A stretch of DNA of 64,000 bases from Stenotrophomonas sp. BIGb0135 (GTDB lineage Bacteria; Pseudomonadota; Gammaproteobacteria; Xanthomonadales; Xanthomonadaceae), in the NCBI RefSeq assembly GCF_024810105.1, contig NZ_JANUDX010000005.1, positions 1 through 64,000 of the forward strand. Direction: 5' to 3'. The notes under the pieces are model-generated. The model saw only the letters and a program-made list of their open reading frames with translations, was not told the origin of the DNA and did not search any database. Position numbers and translations under genes: made by a program. This document shows, piece by piece, positions 37,273 to 48,200 of this stretch. Each line of letters starts with the position of its first letter. Positions within the stretch are counted from its first letter, which is position 1.

Positions 37273-40200
37273 TTACCAGCCGAAGCCGGCACCCACGCCC
37301 ACCGAGCTGTCATCGCTGCTGAAGGCACCGCCGATGGTCACCGTGGCGCGCTCGCTGAGCGCACGCTGATAGCCCAGCGACAGCGCCGACTCACCGCCCT
37401 GGTAGCCCACGCCCACGCCGACCCGGTTCTGGGTGCGGACGCCGGCGGCGCTGGTGGCCATGTTGAGCATGGCCGCGCTCATCGCCCCCTGGCGGTCGAT
37501 GCGGCGATCCTGGTGGCGCAGGCGCTGGTCGATTTCGCCCTTGTAGATATCGAAGCTGTCGGCCATCGCGCCGAAGCGCTGGTCGGTGTAGCTGTTGGCC
37601 GTGGCGATGCCGCCGTCCAGCTGGCCCTTGTTGACCGCATCGGTGGCCAAGGTACCGGCAGCCACGTTGGCCACCTGGCGTTCGGCACCGACACTGCCCA
37701 CCGACACCGTATCGGCCCGATCAGCGACCGAGCCCTGGCCGAGCGCGACCGAGTTGGCGGCCGTCGCGGTGGCGCCCTGGCCGATCGCCGTGGCCGACGC
37801 GCCGGTGGCGACCGCGCCATCGCCCATCACCACCGCATTGACCGCGGTCGGTGCAGCGGCCGCCGGTGCGCTGACCACCTGTGCCGCACCGGCACTGGCG
37901 GCGGTCGGCGTGCCCTGCACGCTGGCCGTTGCCACCGCCTCATCCACACGGGCCACCGAGGCGCTGGCCAGGCTGGCGGTGGACGGTGCGGCCGCGCGGG
38001 CGCGGGCGGTGCTGCTGCCGGCCACGCGCTGGTCGAGGTCGCTGACCTTGCGATCCAGCGCACCCAGCGCATCGCCGACGTTGTTGTACGTCGTGCCCTG
38101 GATCACGTAGTTGGGCGCTACGAACACGCCCTGCATGCCGACGCTGGCACCGCCGCCGAGGAAACTGGCGGCATCGGACAGCGACTGGAACAGCTGGCCA
38201 CCGTTGATCGCCTGGCGACTGCCCGAGGCGATCGCGCCGCTGCCCACGTTGTCCAGCACCGTGCCCTGCACGCCGGACAAGGTGACCTTGTCGCGGCTGG
38301 CGTCGTCGTAGCCGAGCGCATTGGCGGTGACGTTCTCGACCGAGCCGATCCGCTCGTCGATGTCGCCCACGCGGGTTTCCACCGCGCCGACCCGCTGGTT
38401 GGTGGTGTTGAGCTGGCCACCGGTGACCGCGTCGGTGCTGCCGGCAGCAATGCGGCCCGCGCCCACGTTGACGATGCGGCGCGTGGCCGGACCATCGGTG
38501 CCGTTGCCGCCACCCACCGAGACCACGTTCGCTTCCACCGCACGCGAGCCTGCGCCGAGCGCCACCGCGCCGGCGCCGGACACGCCGGCGCCCGCACCGA
38601 TGGCAATGCTGCCGGCACCATTGCTGGCGAAGGCGCCGTTGCCGATCGCCACGCCATTGACCGCGTTGGTCGAGGCCGAGCGGCCCAGCACCGTGCTGTT
38701 GTCACCGCGCGCCGACGCATCGGCACCCACTGCGGTGGCGCCGGTCGCCGAGGCCACCGCCGCGGTGCCCAGCGCACTGCTGCGGGTGCCGCTGGCGGTC
38801 GCCGCCGAGCCGGCGGCGAGCGCATCGCTGCCGCTGGCCGTGGCCACGCCGCTACCGCTGGCCTGGAAGTGCTTGCCGACCGCATCGGCAGTGGCCGCCA
38901 CGCTATCCAGCTGCGCCTTGTTCACCGCATCGTTGGCGTTGACCGCCGCGCCGACGTTGGTGATGCGGCGCGTGGCCGGACCGGTGGTTCCATTGCCGCC
39001 ACCCACCGAGACCACGTTGGCCTCGCTGGTGCGCGCACCGGCGCCCAGGGCGACGCTGCCGGCGCCGCTGGCCGAGGAGCTCTTGCCCACCGCGGTGGCG
39101 TTGATGCCGCTGTAGGCATAGCTGTCCTGGCCGATGGCGGTGGAGCCGGCCGAGGTCGCCCACGCCAACTGGCCGACCGCAGTGGTCTGCGCAGCGGTGG
39201 CCCAGGCGTTGGAGCCGGCGGCGACGCTGTTGGCGCCGCTGGCCTGGGAGGCATAACCGATCGCGTTGGCATAGGCACCCGAGGCGGTGCTGCCCCAGCC
39301 CAGTGCGGAGGCGTAGTCACCGCTGGCCTCGGCACCGTAACCGAGCGCGGTGGTGCGCACGCCGCTGGCGGCACTGAAGGTGCCGATAGCCGTGCTGTAG
39401 TCGCTGCCGGCTTCGGCGCTGTAGCCGAAGGCCGACGACTGCAGGCCGGCTGCGGTCGAACCGGCGCCGCTGGCCGTGCTGAACACCCCCACCGCCTGCG
39501 CACCCGCGCCGAGCGCGGTGGCGCCGATCCCGCTGGCGCTGGTGGCCTTGTCGAGCACCACGTTGCCGTTGGCATCTTCGTAGTACAGCGCACCACCGAT
39601 GGCGGTGGCCGAGTCGGCGGTGGCCGATGCGTTGAAGCCGGACGCCGAGGCATTGCGGCCGGAGGCCAGCGCGCCGCTGCCATAAGCCGATGCACCGGTG
39701 CCGAAGGCATTGGCCGCTTCACCGGCGGCGGTGGCATAGGCACCGTCGACGTAGCTGCCGACGTCATCGCCGTTGCCGCTGCCGGAGGCCTTGAAGTGGC
39801 GGTTGGTCTGCTCGGCCACCTCGGCGACGGCATCGAGCTGGTTGAGGTTGACCGCATCGGTGCCTTCGGTACCGGCAGCGACGTTGGTGATCTGCCGCTG
39901 TGCGGTGGCCGTGCCGACCGAGACGGTATTGTCGCGGTCGGCGCTGGAGCCCGCGCCCAGGGCGACGCTGTTGACGCCCTCGGCCGACGCATTGGCACCC
40001 AGCGCCGTGGCGCTGGCCGCATCGGCCCAGGAGTTCCAGCCGATCGCGGTGGCGTAGTCGTCGGTGGCCCAGGCACCGGCGCCGAACGCCGCTGCACCGG
40101 TGCCGCTGGCACGCGCCGGAATCAGGCCGAAGAAGGTCGACCCACCGATGGCGACGCTTTCATCGCCGGTGGCTTCGCTGGATTCGCCCAGCGCGACCGC

Positions 40201-43200
40201 ACTGGCACCGGAGGCCGTCGCCGAGGTGCCGACCGCAGTGGCCAGCGTGTTGGAGGCGATGGCGCCGTAACCCAAGGCATTGGACAGGCGGCCACTGGCC
40301 TCGCTGTAGCTGCCGAACGCGGAGGCACCGGCATCGGAGGCGCTGCTGCGGAAGCCGGTGGCGGTGGCCTGCTGGCCGCTGGCCGCCGACTCAACGCCCG
40401 TGGCGGTGGCATAGGCGCCGCTGGCGATGGCACCGCCACCGACCGCGCTGGCCCCGATTTCGCTCGCGCTGGCATTGCTGCCCAGCGCCACGCTGTTCTC
40501 GCCACTGGCCTGCGCATTGCTGCCCAGCGCGGCGGCACCCTCGGCACTGGCCAGGGCATCGGTGCCCACGGCCGTGGCGCTGGTGGCCAGTGCATTGGCA
40601 CCGGCACCCAACGCGGTGGCACCGTTGCCGATCGCGTTGGCCGCTTCGCCCGCGGCGAGTGCGTCATCGCCTTCCACGTATGCGCCGGCATCGCTGTTGT
40701 CGTTGCCGCTGGCCTGGAAATACTTGCTGGTCGCCTCGCCTGCGGCCGCCACGGCGTTGAGCTGGTCGAGGTTGACCGCATCGGTGCCTTCGGTGCCGGC
40801 GGCGACGTTGGTGATCTGGCGCTCCGCCCCGGCACTGCCCACCGACACGCTGTCGTCGCGGTCGGCGATGGCATCGGCACCGAGGGCAACGCTGTTCTCG
40901 CCACTGGAGGTGGCCGCGTTGCCGAGCGCAGTGCTGTTCAAGCCCGGCGACCACGCCCCGCCACCGACGGCGGTGGAGTAATTGCCCGAGGCTTCGGTGG
41001 CCAGCAGGCCGAACAGCGAGCCGCCGACGGCGACGCTGTTGGTGCCCGTGGCCAGGCTGCCCTGGCCGGTGGCGGTGCTGTACGCACCGGACGCCTCGGC
41101 ATCGCCACCCACGGCCACGCTGTTGGAGCCGGTGGCCTGGGCGAAGCTGCCCAGCGCGGTGGCGTTGAAGGCGCTGGCCACGGCCAGTCCGCCGATCGCG
41201 GTGGTGTAACCGGCAGTGGCTTCGGCACCGAAACCATAGCCGGCCGACAAGGTACCGCTGACCACGCTTTCAGCGCCCACGGCGGTGGCACCCTGGCCGC
41301 TGGCGGTGCTGTAGTACCCCAGCGCGACCGACTCCTCGCCGGCCGCTTCGGACAACGCGCCGCCGGCCAGGCTGCCCGCGCCGGAGGCGATGCTGGCCGC
41401 ACCGGTCGCGGTGCTCTGCTCGCCGGTAGCCTCGCTTTCGGCACCGGTCGCGGTGGCGTATTCGCCACTGGCCTGTGCGTTGGCGCCGACCGCGATCGCG
41501 TTGGCGCCGCTGGCCAGCGCGTTGAAGCCCAGCGCACTGGCGTTGTCGGCCAATGCGAACGCGCCGCTGCCCAGCGCGGTGGCACCGCTGCCGGCAGCGA
41601 AGCTGGCCGAGCCCACCGCCGTGGCGTAGTCGCCGTCGGTGGCGGCATTGGACCCGGCGGCCACGCTTTCCTCACCGCCGGCCACGGCCACGCCGTCGCC
41701 GCTGGCCTGGAACTGCGCGGTCGCGTCGCTGAGCTGGTCCAGGTTCACCGCGTCCGTGCCTTCGGTACCGGCGGCGACCTGGGTGATCTGGCGCTGGCGG
41801 GTGTCGCTGCCCACCGACACGGTGTAGGCACGGTCGGCAACCGATCCGGCGCCGAGGGCGACCGCGTTGGATGCACTGGCATTGCTGCCCGCACCGATGC
41901 CGATCGCGCTCTCGCCGCCGGCCACCACGTTGGTGCCGATGGCGATGCTGTTGATGCTGTTGCCCAGCGCCTGGAAGCCGACCGCGACGCTGTTGTCGCC
42001 GTAGCCGAACGCACCGCGACCGAGCGCGGTGGCGCTGCTGCCACGGGCCCAGCTGTTGTAGCCGATGGAGGTGGAGCCGGTCCCGCTGGCCCATGCCGAC
42101 TGGCCGACCGCGGTGCCGTTGGCGGCGGTGGCCCATGCACTGGCGCCGTAGGCGGTGGCACCGTCTTCGGTGGCCCATGCGTAGGCACCGGTGGCGGTGG
42201 TTTCCTCACCGCTGGCGAAGGCATTGTCGCCCTGGGCGACGCTGTAGTCGCCGGTGGCGCGCGCCTTGTAGCCAGCGGCCAGGCTGTTGTTGCCGGTGGC
42301 CTGTGCGCCGCTGCCGAACGCGTTGCTGGTGGTGCCCGTGGCGAGTGCGCCGGCGCCCACGGCGACGGCATCCTGCGCGGCAGTAGTGCCTACGGTGACG
42401 GCATTGCCGTCGGTATCCACCAGCGGCTGGTTGAATTCGTCATAGGCCTGGCCGAGACCGCCGATGGCGACGCTGCCATTGCCGTTGGCACTGACATTGC
42501 GCCCGACCGCCACGCTGTCATCGCCGAGCGCATTGGCCCCGTTGCCGAGCGCGGCCGCGCCGGCTCCCAGCGCGTTGCTCGCTTCACCGGCAGCCACCGC
42601 GCCATCGCCTTCGGCGAAGGCGCCCACGTCGCTGTCCTCGGAGGCATTGGCCTTGAAGCGGTTGGCGGTGACGTTGGCCACCTGGGCCACGCCGTCCAGC
42701 TGCGCCTTGTTGACCGCGTCGGTGGCCTCGGTACCGGCGGCCACATGGGTGATCTGGCGTTCGTTGCCGACATCGCCGACCGACACCGTGTTGGCGCGAG
42801 TGGCGGTGGAATTGGCGCCGAGTGCAACGCTGTTCGCGCCGCGTGCCGTGGCATAGAAGCCGACCGCGGTGCTGAGTTCGCCGCTGGCCCAGGTTTCCGC
42901 GCCCAGTGCGGTGGCCCCCTCACCCGGCGCGTAGGCGAAATAGCCCACGGCGGTGGCTTCGGTGCCCGACGCCTCGGTCAGGGTGCCGTTGGCGGTGGCG
43001 TAGTCGCCACTGGCGATGGCGCCGGCGCCCACGGCGGTCGCCGCTTCACCACTGGCCTGGGTCTGCACGAAGAAGCCCAGGCCCGGCAGCAGGTCGGCCG
43101 GACCACCGATGGCGGTGCTGCTGTTGCCGGTGGCCACGCTCTGCGTGCCGACCGCGGTGGAATAGTCGCCAATGGCGTTGGACACCGCGCCGAAGGCGGA

Positions 43201-44838
43201 CGACTGCGCGCCGCCAGCGTACGCGCCCACACCGTAGGAGGACGAAGCGAAGCCCGCTGCTTCCGCGCTCGCCCCCACGGCGGTACCGCCGACGCCGGCA
43301 CTGGTGGCACCGGTATCCACCGGCACGCCACCGTTGGTGATCAGCGGGTTGCCATCGGCATCCACGGCCGCGCCACCGACGGCCACGCTGCCCGGCCCGT
43401 TGGCCTGCGCGTTGTTGCCGAAGGCGGCGCTGTTCTGCCCACTGGCCACGGCGTTGAAGCCGACCGCGGTGGCGTTCTGTGCCACGGCCGTGGCGCCACT
43501 GCCCAGCGCGGTGGCCCCATTGCCAAGCGCGTTGGACGCTTCACCGATGGCAGTGGCGTTGTCGCCGTCGGCATAGGCGCCGACATCGCTCTCGCCAGTG
43601 CCGGTGGCCTGGAAATACTTACTGGTCGTGGCCGCCACCGCGCCCACGGCATCGAGCTGGGATTTGTTCACCGCGTCGTTGGCTTCGCTGCCGTCGGCCA
43701 CGTTGGTGATCTGGCGGCGCAGGCCGGTTTCGCCGTTGCCCACCGAGACCGTGTCGATGCGATCGGCGTAGGAGCCGGCGCCGAGCGCCACGCTGCCGAC
43801 GGCCACGGCCGCGGAATTGGAACCGAGCGCGGCGCTGAAATCGGCTACGGCCACGCTGAACGCGCCAACCGCCACCGAGGCTTCGCCGCCGCTGCCTGCG
43901 CCGCGGCCCAGCGACGTGCTGCCCGCACCGATGGCCAGCGCACCGCCACCGATCGCGGTGGCACCGTCGGCGCTGGCTTCGGCCAGGCCGCCGATCGCGG
44001 TCGCTGCGCCGTTTTCGCTGGCGGCCACCGCCGACGCGCCAAGGGCGACATCGCCCAGCCCGAACGCCACCGCACTCTGCCCGACGGCCGTGCTGGCATC
44101 GCCGAGCGCCAGCGCGTTCTGGCCGAACGCACTAGCGCCCAGGCCCGCAGCCACCGCGCTGCTGCCCACCGCCGTGGTGGCATTGGCCAGCGCCTGGCTG
44201 CCCTGGCCGACGGCCGTGGCGGCATCGCCGTCGGCAGTGGCTCCGGCACCGGCGGCAAGGGCGCCGTCACCATCGATCTTCGCCGCGTCGCTGTTGTTGC
44301 CCGCGCCATCGGCCTTGAAATAGCGGGTCGCGCCTTCGGCGGCGACCGCAACCTTGTCCAGCTGCGCCTTGTTCACCGCATCGGTGGCCGCGGTACCGGC
44401 CGCCACGTTGGTGACCTGGCGTTCCTTGCCGGCATCCCCCACCGACACCGTGTTGGCACGATTGGCCTTGGAGCCGGCACCGAGCGCCACGCTGTTGCTG
44501 GCCGAGGCGGTGCTGTTGCTGCCGATCGCCACCGCGTTGCTGCCCGAGGCCGTCGCGTTGCCGTCGACCACGCAGCTGTCGATCACGCCGCTGTTGAGCA
44601 CCACGCAATTGGCATTGCCGCCCACTTCCACCGATTGCGCGTGCGCGGCCGGCGCGATCGCTGCCGTGCCCAGCCCCAGTGTCAACGCGATGGCGGCCGA
44701 CAGCAGCGACGCGCCGCGTGTGTCGGTGGATCGTCGCTGGTCGATGACCACGCCGGCGGACTGGCTGCTGGCCAATTCCGAGGCGACGACCATCTGCCCC
44801 AGTGCTTTGTTCCAGACCTTGCGATAAATCCGATTCAT
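37273..44838 (-). CDS. Giant trimeric autotransporter adhesin (YadA/Hia family)
   Basis: A 2,521-residue surface adhesin. ATG 44838 (AGGAG eight bases upstream) begins an extended signal peptide, MNRIYRKVWNKALGQMVVAS, typical of type Vc proteins; cleavage is near AHA (residue 67). The passenger is almost wholly YadA-like head repeats (pattern AxGxxAxAxGxxSxALG) broken by nine neck motifs of the form VSVG...RQITNVAAG..TDAVN..QL. A short stalk (SFDIYKGEIDQRLRHQDRRI) leads to the four-strand YadA anchor ending in GVGAGFGW. Three copies form one 12-strand barrel in the outer membrane. Expected role: attachment, autoagglutination or biofilm. Two Cys (78 and 89) open the mature part. Confidence 0.95.
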   Translation of the reverse strand: MNRIYRKVWNKALGQMVVASELASSQSAGVVIDQRRSTDTRGASLLSAAIALTLGLGTAAIAPAAHAQSVEVGGNANCVVLNSGVIDSCVVDGNATASGSNAVAIGSNSTASASNSVALGAGSKANRANTVSVGDAGKERQVTNVAAGTAATDAVNKAQLDKVAVAAEGATRYFKADGAGNNSDAAKIDGDGALAAGAGATADGDAATAVGQGSQALANATTAVGSSAVAAGLGASAFGQNALALGDASTAVGQSAVAFGLGDVALGASAVAASENGAATAIGGLAEASADGATAIGGGALAIGAGSTSLGRGAGSGGEASVAVGAFSVAVADFSAALGSNSAAVAVGSVALGAGSYADRIDTVSVGNGETGLRRQITNVADGSEANDAVNKSQLDAVGAVAATTSKYFQATGTGESDVGAYADGDNATAIGEASNALGNGATALGSGATAVAQNATAVGFNAVASGQNSAAFGNNAQANGPGSVAVGGAAVDADGNPLITNGGVPVDTGATSAGVGGTAVGASAEAAGFASSSYGVGAYAGGAQSSAFGAVSNAIGDYSTAVGTQSVATGNSSTAIGGPADLLPGLGFFVQTQASGEAATAVGAGAIASGDYATANGTLTEASGTEATAVGYFAYAPGEGATALGAETWASGELSTAVGFYATARGANSVALGANSTATRANTVSVGDVGNERQITHVAAGTEATDAVNKAQLDGVAQVANVTANRFKANASEDSDVGAFAEGDGAVAAGEASNALGAGAAALGNGANALGDDSVAVGRNVSANGNGSVAIGGLGQAYDEFNQPLVDTDGNAVTVGTTAAQDAVAVGAGALATGTTSNAFGSGAQATGNNSLAAGYKARATGDYSVAQGDNAFASGEETTATGAYAWATEDGATAYGASAWATAANGTAVGQSAWASGTGSTSIGYNSWARGSSATALGRGAFGYGDNSVAVGFQALGNSINSIAIGTNVVAGGESAIGIGAGSNASASNAVALGAGSVADRAYTVSVGSDTRQRQITQVAAGTEGTDAVNLDQLSDATAQFQASGDGVAVAGGEESVAAGSNAATDGDYATAVGSASFAAGSGATALGSGAFALADNASALGFNALASGANAIAVGANAQASGEYATATGAESEATGEQSTATGAASIASGAGSLAGGALSEAAGEESVALGYYSTASGQGATAVGAESVVSGTLSAGYGFGAEATAGYTTAIGGLAVASAFNATALGSFAQATGSNSVAVGGDAEASGAYSTATGQGSLATGTNSVAVGGSLFGLLATEASGNYSTAVGGGAWSPGLNSTALGNAATSSGENSVALGADAIADRDDSVSVGSAGAERQITNVAAGTEGTDAVNLDQLNAVAAAGEATSKYFQASGNDNSDAGAYVEGDDALAAGEAANAIGNGATALGAGANALATSATAVGTDALASAEGAAALGSNAQASGENSVALGSNASASEIGASAVGGGAIASGAYATATGVESAASGQQATATGFRSSASDAGASAFGSYSEASGRLSNALGYGAIASNTLATAVGTSATASGASAVALGESSEATGDESVAIGGSTFFGLIPARASGTGAAAFGAGAWATDDYATAIGWNSWADAASATALGANASAEGVNSVALGAGSSADRDNTVSVGTATAQRQITNVAAGTEGTDAVNLNQLDAVAEVAEQTNRHFKASGSGNGDDVGSYVDGAYATAAGEAANAFGTGASAYGSGALASGRNASASGFNASATADSATAIGGALYYEDANGNVVLDKATSASGIGATALGAGAQAVGVFSTASGAGSTAAGLQSSAFGYSAEAGSDYSTAIGTFSAASGVRTTALGYGAEASGDYASALGWGSTASGAYANAIGYASQASGANSVAAGSNAWATAAQTTAVGQLAWATSAGSTAIGQDSYAYSGINATAVGKSSSASGAGSVALGAGARTSEANVVSVGGGNGTTGPATRRITNVGAAVNANDAVNKAQLDSVAATADAVGKHFQASGSGVATASGSDALAAGSAATASGTRSSALGTAAVASATGATAVGADASARGDNSTVLGRSASTNAVNGVAIGNGAFASNGAGSIAIGAGAGVSGAGAVALGAGSRAVEANVVSVGGGNGTDGPATRRIVNVGAGRIAAGSTDAVTGGQLNTTNQRVGAVETRVGDIDERIGSVENVTANALGYDDASRDKVTLSGVQGTVLDNVGSGAIASGSRQAINGGQLFQSLSDAASFLGGGASVGMQGVFVAPNYVIQGTTYNNVGDALGALDRKVSDLDQRVAGSSTARARAAAPSTASLASASVARVDEAVATASVQGTPTAASAGAAQVVSAPAAAAPTAVNAVVMGDGAVATGASATAIGQGATATAANSVALGQGSVADRADTVSVGSVGAERQVANVAAGTLATDAVNKGQLDGGIATANSYTDQRFGAMADSFDIYKGEIDQRLRHQDRRIDRQGAMSAAMLNMATSAAGVRTQNRVGVGVGYQGGESALSLGYQRALSERATVTIGGAFSSDDSSVGVGAGFGW
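37610..44460 (-). repeat. Coding tandem head-neck modules of the adhesin
   Basis: Neck motifs centre near 44.40, 43.71, 42.74, 41.78, 40.80, 39.88, 38.97, 38.49 and 37.67 kb. The central five spacings are about 910-975 bases, so the passenger consists of modules of roughly 300-325 residues. Each module starts with a KYFQASG-like strand and a GDxATAxGEASNALG repeat. Copies are similar but not identical. Such DNA is open to recombination and to collapse in short-read assemblies. Confidence 0.8.
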
Positions 44839-45211
44839 CGATGCGACTCCTGAGTGGGCTGGTTTAGGCAAAGCGACGCCAACGCCGGACCACGTGGTCC
44901 AACGTCCCCTGGGGGCGTTTTCTCGCTTGATTTACTGCGTTGTGCCGAATGGCTTGTTACAGACGTACAGCGGACGCGCCATCCCTGCGGTTACTGTGGA
45001 ACTGAACACTTTCCAAATGAGCAATCAGTGTTAACGCACCGTGCCAACAACGTCAAGACTTTGACTTCGAAAAACTCCTGACCGCCAAGCGCGTCACAAA
45101 ACCGGCGGAAAACACGCTTATTTCGTTAGCTTCATGTGAGCAATGGTCATAACGCCGTTTCACATTGAAACGCGCTGTAACTCATTGCTGTCGATCACTT
45201 TCCACCGAACG
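44839..45211. other. AT-richer control region upstream of the adhesin
   Basis: The space between the adhesin start (44838) and the purL stop (45289) is 450 bases. No convincing gene is seen in it. From about 44.93 to 45.21 kb the base composition is clearly less GC-rich than the flanks, with A/T tracts such as GCTTATTTCGTTAGC. It should hold the adhesin promoter and looks like a target for silencing or complex regulation, but I could not assign single sites. Confidence 0.5.
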
Positions 45212-45246
45212 CAAAAAAAAACCGCCGGCAGAACCGGCGGTTTCTT
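45212..45246 (-). terminator. Rho-independent terminator of purL
   Basis: On the minus strand AAACCGCCGG-TTCTG-CCGGCGGTTT is followed by nine consecutive T (counted with the stem end), a textbook terminator about 45 bases after the purL stop. Confidence 0.93.
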
Positions 45247-45288
45247 CACGCGATTTTCATCGCATCGACATCGGCAGCGTGCGCCGTA

Positions 45289-48200
45289 TCAGCCGCACCA
45301 TACTCTTGCGTTGCGGAACATCCGCAGCCACGGCGAATCGCCCTGCCAGTCACTCGGACGCCAGCTCAGGTTGAGCGCGCGCGGCGTGCGTTCGGGGTGC
45401 GGCATCATGATGGTGACCCGGCCGTCGGTGCTGGTCAGGCCGGTGATGCCGTCGGGCGAGCCGTTCGGATTGAGCGGGTACTGCGTCGCCACGTTGCCGT
45501 CGCCGTCCACGTAGCGCAGCGACACGCGTGCCGCGGCCTGGTCGACCGCCGTGGCAAACACCGCCTGGCCTTCGCCGTGCGCCACCGCGACCGGCAGGCG
45601 CGAGCCGGCCATGCCGCGCAGCAGGATCGACGGCGACTCCACCACTTCCAGCAACGCCGTGCGCGCCTCGAACTGCTCGCTGCGGTTGCGGCGGAACTGC
45701 GGCCAGTGCTCGGCACCGGGGATGATGTCCTTGAGCTGGCTCATCATCTGGCAGCCGTTGCACACGCCCAGCGCGAAGCTGTCCCCGCGCGCGAAGAACG
45801 CCGCGAAGGCATCGCGGAGCGCGCTGCGCTCCAGCACCGAGGTCGCCCAGCCACGGCCGGCACCCAGCACGTCGCCGTAGCTGAAACCACCGCAGGCGGC
45901 CAGGCCGGTGAAATCGGACAGGGCCACGCGGCCGTCGATCAGGTCGCTCATGTGCACATCGAACGCATCGAAGCCGGCACGTTCGAAGATGTTGGCCATC
46001 TCGATCTGGCCGTTGACGCCCTGCTCGCGCAGCACCGCCACGCGCGGACGCGCGCCGGTGTTGATGAAGGGCATCGCCACGTCTTCGTTGAGATCGAAGG
46101 TCAGCTTGGGCTTCAGGCCCGGCGCGTTGAAGCTGCGTGCGACCGCACGCTCCTGGTCGGCGCTGTCCGGGTTGTCGCGCAGCTTCTGCATGGCGTGGGT
46201 GACCGACCACCAGGCATCGAACAGCGCTTCCCAGCGCCACTCGACCAGGCTCTCGCCCTGCAGCGACACCCGCACGACCGGCGCGGTGGTCGGGCGGGCG
46301 ATGCGCTGGGCGCACTCGGTCAGCGCGTGGCGCTCGACCAGGTCGGCGAAGGCCGCGCGGTCTTCCTTGGCGATCTGCACCACCGCGCCCAGTTCTTCAT
46401 TGAACAGACTGCGGAACGGATCATCGCCCCAGGCATCCAGCGTGATGTCCAGGCCCAGCCGCGAGGCGAAGGCCATTTCGCACAGCGCGGCGAACGCGCC
46501 GCCGTCGCTGCGGTCGTGGTACGCCAGCAGCAGGCCGGCCTGGCGCGCATCGCGGATCAGCTCGAAGAACGCGCGCAGCCGCTGCGCATCGTCCAGGTCC
46601 GGCACCGCGCCGGCGAATGCCGGCAGTGCGCTGTGGTCGGCATGCACCTGCGCCAGGATGGAGCCACCCAGGCGCTGCTTGCCGGCACCCAGGCCGATCA
46701 ACCACAGCTCGCTGTCGGTGTCGCGATCCAGCAGCGGGGTGAGCTGGCCGCTGGCATCGGCGACCGGAGCAAAGGCGGAGATCACCAGCGACACCGGCGA
46801 CACCGACTTGTGCGCCTGGCCGTCGGCCTGCCACTGCGCCTGCATCGACAGCGAGTCCTTGCCCACCGGAATGCTCAGGTCCAGCTGCGGGCACAGTTCC
46901 ATGCCCACCGCGCGCACCGCGTCGTACAGCAGCGCGTCTTCGCCGTCGTGGCCGGCTGCCGCCATCCAGTTGGCCGACAGCTTCACCGTCTCCAGCGCAT
47001 CCACCGGGGCGGCGCACAGGTTGGTGATCGCTTCACCCACGGCCATGCGCGCCGAGGCGGCCGCGTCGAGCAGGGCCAGCGGGGTGCGCTCGCCGATCGC
47101 CATCGCTTCACCGGCCAGCGTATCGAACCCGGCCAGGGTGATGGCGACGTTGGCCAGCGGCAACTGCCAGGGGCCGATCATCTGTTCGCGTGCGGTCAAT
47201 CCGCCGACGCTGCGGTCGCCGATGGTGACCAGGAAGTTCTTGGAGGCCACCGACGGGTGTGCCAGCACGCGCAGGCCGGCTTCATGCAGGTCCAGCCCGG
47301 CGGTCTTCAACGCCGGCCAGCGCGGGGCGGCCGGGTGCGCGGTATCGCGATGCATCTTCGGCGCCTTGCCGAACAGCACGTCCATCGGCAGGTCGATCGG
47401 CGCATCGGCCGGGATGGCGTCCACGGTGGCGCCGTAGGCCACCACCAGCCGCTCTTCAGCGGTGGCGACACCGACCGCGGCGAACGGGCAGCGCTCGCGC
47501 GCGCACAGGGCGGCGAACTCGGCCAGGCGCGCCTGCGGCACGCCGAGCACGTAGCGCTCCTGCGATTCGTTGCACCACAACTGCATCGGCGACAGCGACG
47601 GGTCATCGCTGGGTACCTTGCCCAGGTCGATCACACCGCCCACGCCGGAGTCGTGCAGCAGCTCGGGAATCGCGTTGGACAGGCCACCGGCACCCACGTC
47701 GTGGAACCAGCGGATCGGGTTGTCCAGGCCGAGCGCGACGCAGCGGTCGATCACTTCCTGGCAGCGCCGCTCCATTTCCGGGTTGTCGCGCTGCACGCTG
47801 GCGAAATCGAGGTCTTCGGCGCTTTCACCGGAGGCCACCGAACTGGCGGCGCCGCCGCCCAGGCCGATCAGCATCGCCGGCCCACCCAGCACGATCACCG
47901 CATCGCCGGGCTGCAGGCGCAGCTTCTCGACCTGGTTCTGGTCGATGGCGCCGAGGCCACCGGCCAGCATGATCGGCTTGTCGTAGGCGCGGGTCAGGCC
48001 CTGCCCTTCCGGCAGTTCGAAGCTGCGGAAGTAGCCAAGCAGGTTCGGGCGGCCGAACTCGTTGTTGAACGCAGCGCCGCCGAGCGGGCCGTCCAGCATG
48101 ATGTCCAGCGCCGGGGCCATGCGCGGGTTCAGCGCACGCGGCGCCTCCCACGGCTGCGGCAGGGTCGGGATGCGCAGGTGCGAGACCGAGAAGCCGGTCA

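Noticed and set aside
37610..44460. Repeats that could suggest a CRISPR array
   Set aside because: The repeats are in frame, about 1 kb apart with shorter degenerate units, and encode YadA head and neck motifs. There are no uniform short direct repeats with unique spacers and no cas genes.
37114..44853. A 2,579-codon open frame on the plus strand opposite the adhesin
   Set aside because: It is Gly/Ala/Arg/His-rich low-complexity sequence produced by reading the repeated, GC-biased adhesin codons in reverse. It has no signal peptide, ribosome site or domain, while the minus strand has a complete adhesin.
44854..45081. A 75-codon plus-strand frame upstream of the adhesin
   Set aside because: No ribosome site, no recognisable domain, and it overlaps the adhesin start and its promoter region.
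45134..45160. A CRP/Clp box upstream of the adhesin (TGTGA...TCATA)
   Set aside because: The spacer is seven instead of six bases and the right half-site is mismatched.
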